Positions 63,255 to 64,000 of a DNA stretch of 64,000 bases are shown one piece after another; position 1 is the first letter of the stretch; the number at the start of each line of letters is the position of its first letter. The notes under the pieces were generated by a model. The model saw only the letters and a program-made list of their open reading frames with translations. It was not told where the DNA came from and made no database searches. Origin of the DNA: Curvibacter sp. AEP1-3 (GTDB taxonomy: Bacteria > Pseudomonadota > Gammaproteobacteria > Burkholderiales > Burkholderiaceae_C); the NCBI RefSeq assembly GCF_002163715.1, contig NZ_CP015698.1:930001-994000 (forward strand), in the 5' to 3' direction. Made by a program: the position numbers and the translations under genes.

Positions 63255-64000
63255 ATGTCTTCCATCTCCATCCGATCTATCCGCAAAGAATTCAAGGGCC
63301 ATCAGGCGCTCAAGTCGATCAGTCTGGAAGTGCGCGATCAAGAGTTCTGTGTGCTACTCGGACCATCCGGCTGTGGCAAAACGACATTGATGCGCATCAT
63401 TGCCGGGCTGGAAACCAAAACCAGTGGCGATGTGTTTATCGGTGATCGCTGCATGAACGGGCTGCCACCTCGCAAACGGAATATCGCAATGGTTTTTCAG
63501 AACTATGCCGTCTTTCCGCATATGACCATTCGTGAAAACATAGGCTTTGGTCTTCGAATGAAAAACGCATCCGCTGAAAGGTTGGAGACCCAGGTTCAGC
63601 GTGCAGCGAGCTTGATGCACATAGAGCACTTGCTGGACCGCTACGCAGGCCAGTTATCCGGGGGTCAACGTCAGCGGGTCGCCGTGGCACGGGCCCTCGC
63701 AGTAGAGCCAGATGTGCTGCTGATGGACGAGCCCTTGAGCAACCTGGACGCCCTGTTGCGTCTTGAGATGCGTAGTGAGCTTAAAGGCCTGCTGCGAGAT
63801 ATCAAGACCACCACCATTTATGTCACCCATGATCAAACCGAGGCGATGAGTCTTGCAGATCGCATAGCGGTCATGAATGGCGGTGAAATTGTTCAATATG
63901 ACTCGCCACCGGTGGTGTACGACCACCCTGCTGATCAATTTGTGGGGGGATTCATTGGTAATCCGCCTATGAACTTCATTACCGATAGCTCAGTGCAAGA
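63255..64000 (+). CDS. Sugar ABC transporter ATP-binding protein, partial
   Basis: First 248 residues of a UgpC/MalK/MsmX-type ATPase; the window ends before the stop. Walker A is GPSGCGKTTL, the Q-loop is VFQNYAVFPHMT, the signature is LSGGQRQRVAVARAL, Walker B is VLLMDEPLSNLD and the H-loop is YVTHDQTEAM. GGFIGNPPMNF marks the start of the C-terminal TOBE region. Completes the LacI-controlled importer; sugar-metabolising enzymes may follow to the right. Confidence 0.94.
   Translation, partial: MSSISIRSIRKEFKGHQALKSISLEVRDQEFCVLLGPSGCGKTTLMRIIAGLETKTSGDVFIGDRCMNGLPPRKRNIAMVFQNYAVFPHMTIRENIGFGLRMKNASAERLETQVQRAASLMHIEHLLDRYAGQLSGGQRQRVAVARALAVEPDVLLMDEPLSNLDALLRLEMRSELKGLLRDIKTTTIYVTHDQTEAMSLADRIAVMNGGEIVQYDSPPVVYDHPADQFVGGFIGNPPMNFITDSSVQ

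Noticed and set aside
1-64000. CRISPR arrays, insertion sequences, prophage or toxin-antitoxin modules
   Set aside because: No regularly spaced direct repeats, transposase, integrase or phage structural genes were seen; the dispersed repeats are spaced by kilobases and are not CRISPR.

Overview
The window is a stretch of high-GC chromosome from a betaproteobacterium. Gene content (hpnCDE, modABC, tctCBA-tctDE, ribB-ribH-nusB, tolQRA, feoAB, gluQ, a PabB-PabC fusion) and a dispersed short repeat suggest Burkholderiales, family Comamonadaceae, close to Rhodoferax or Curvibacter. The genus is inference. I see no rRNA, CRISPR array, insertion sequence, prophage or plasmid origin; the sequence reads as core chromosome with a few accessory segments.

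Layout. Bases 1-4872: 5' end of trigger factor, a tRNA-Leu(UAG), and an RND efflux pump (permease plus lipoprotein adaptor), all on the minus strand. 4986-8208: squalene synthesis genes hpnC, hpnD, hpnE. 8303-15643: penicillin-acylase-family hydrolase, HAD phosphatase, small HTH protein, ferrochelatase, SlyX, LysE-type exporter and a TPR-GGDEF diguanylate cyclase. 15721-18275: molybdate transporter modABC. 18450-23613: tricarboxylate transporter tctCBA facing its two-component system tctDE. 23625-29748: hslR, a riboflavin/nusB cluster, an aminotransferase, and tolQ-tolR-tolA without tolB or pal. 29835-32232: Feo ferrous iron uptake under a probable Fur-controlled promoter. 32324-43006: dnaE, a small STAS-like protein, trhO, two envelope proteins, a flavodoxin-like protein and pirin facing a LysR regulator, a renalase-like FAD enzyme, and gluQ. 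43025-47584: two tandem chemoreceptor genes, each followed by trmB or a trmB relic. 47618-58970: an RluA-type pseudouridine synthase, a large HD-GYP sensor, a rhomboid protease, a TIGR03790-type protein, PabBC, a transglutaminase-like protein and DinG. 59226-64000: LacI regulator and sugar ABC importer, cut by the window end.

The most interesting structure cuts across genes. An approximately 50-bp repeat (core TAGCTGCTYGCGCA, about 9 variable bases, GGGCGCTAG) occurs at least 11 times. Seven copies lie inside intact protein-coding genes, always in one stop-free frame per orientation, and in two secreted proteins the repeat encodes the hydrophobic core of the signal peptide. A second notable structure is a tandem duplication of a chemoreceptor-trmB unit: one trmB copy survives, the other is a frameshifted relic about 74% identical over 190 nt. 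Other points of interest are a RibB protein whose GTP cyclohydrolase II half has lost its zinc site, a possible folded leader in front of it, a TolA whose last ~95 codons have much lower GC than the rest, and a 90-nt palindromic element inside the hpn cluster. No single locus stands out as a clear new defence or metabolic system; the repeat is the best candidate for something undescribed.
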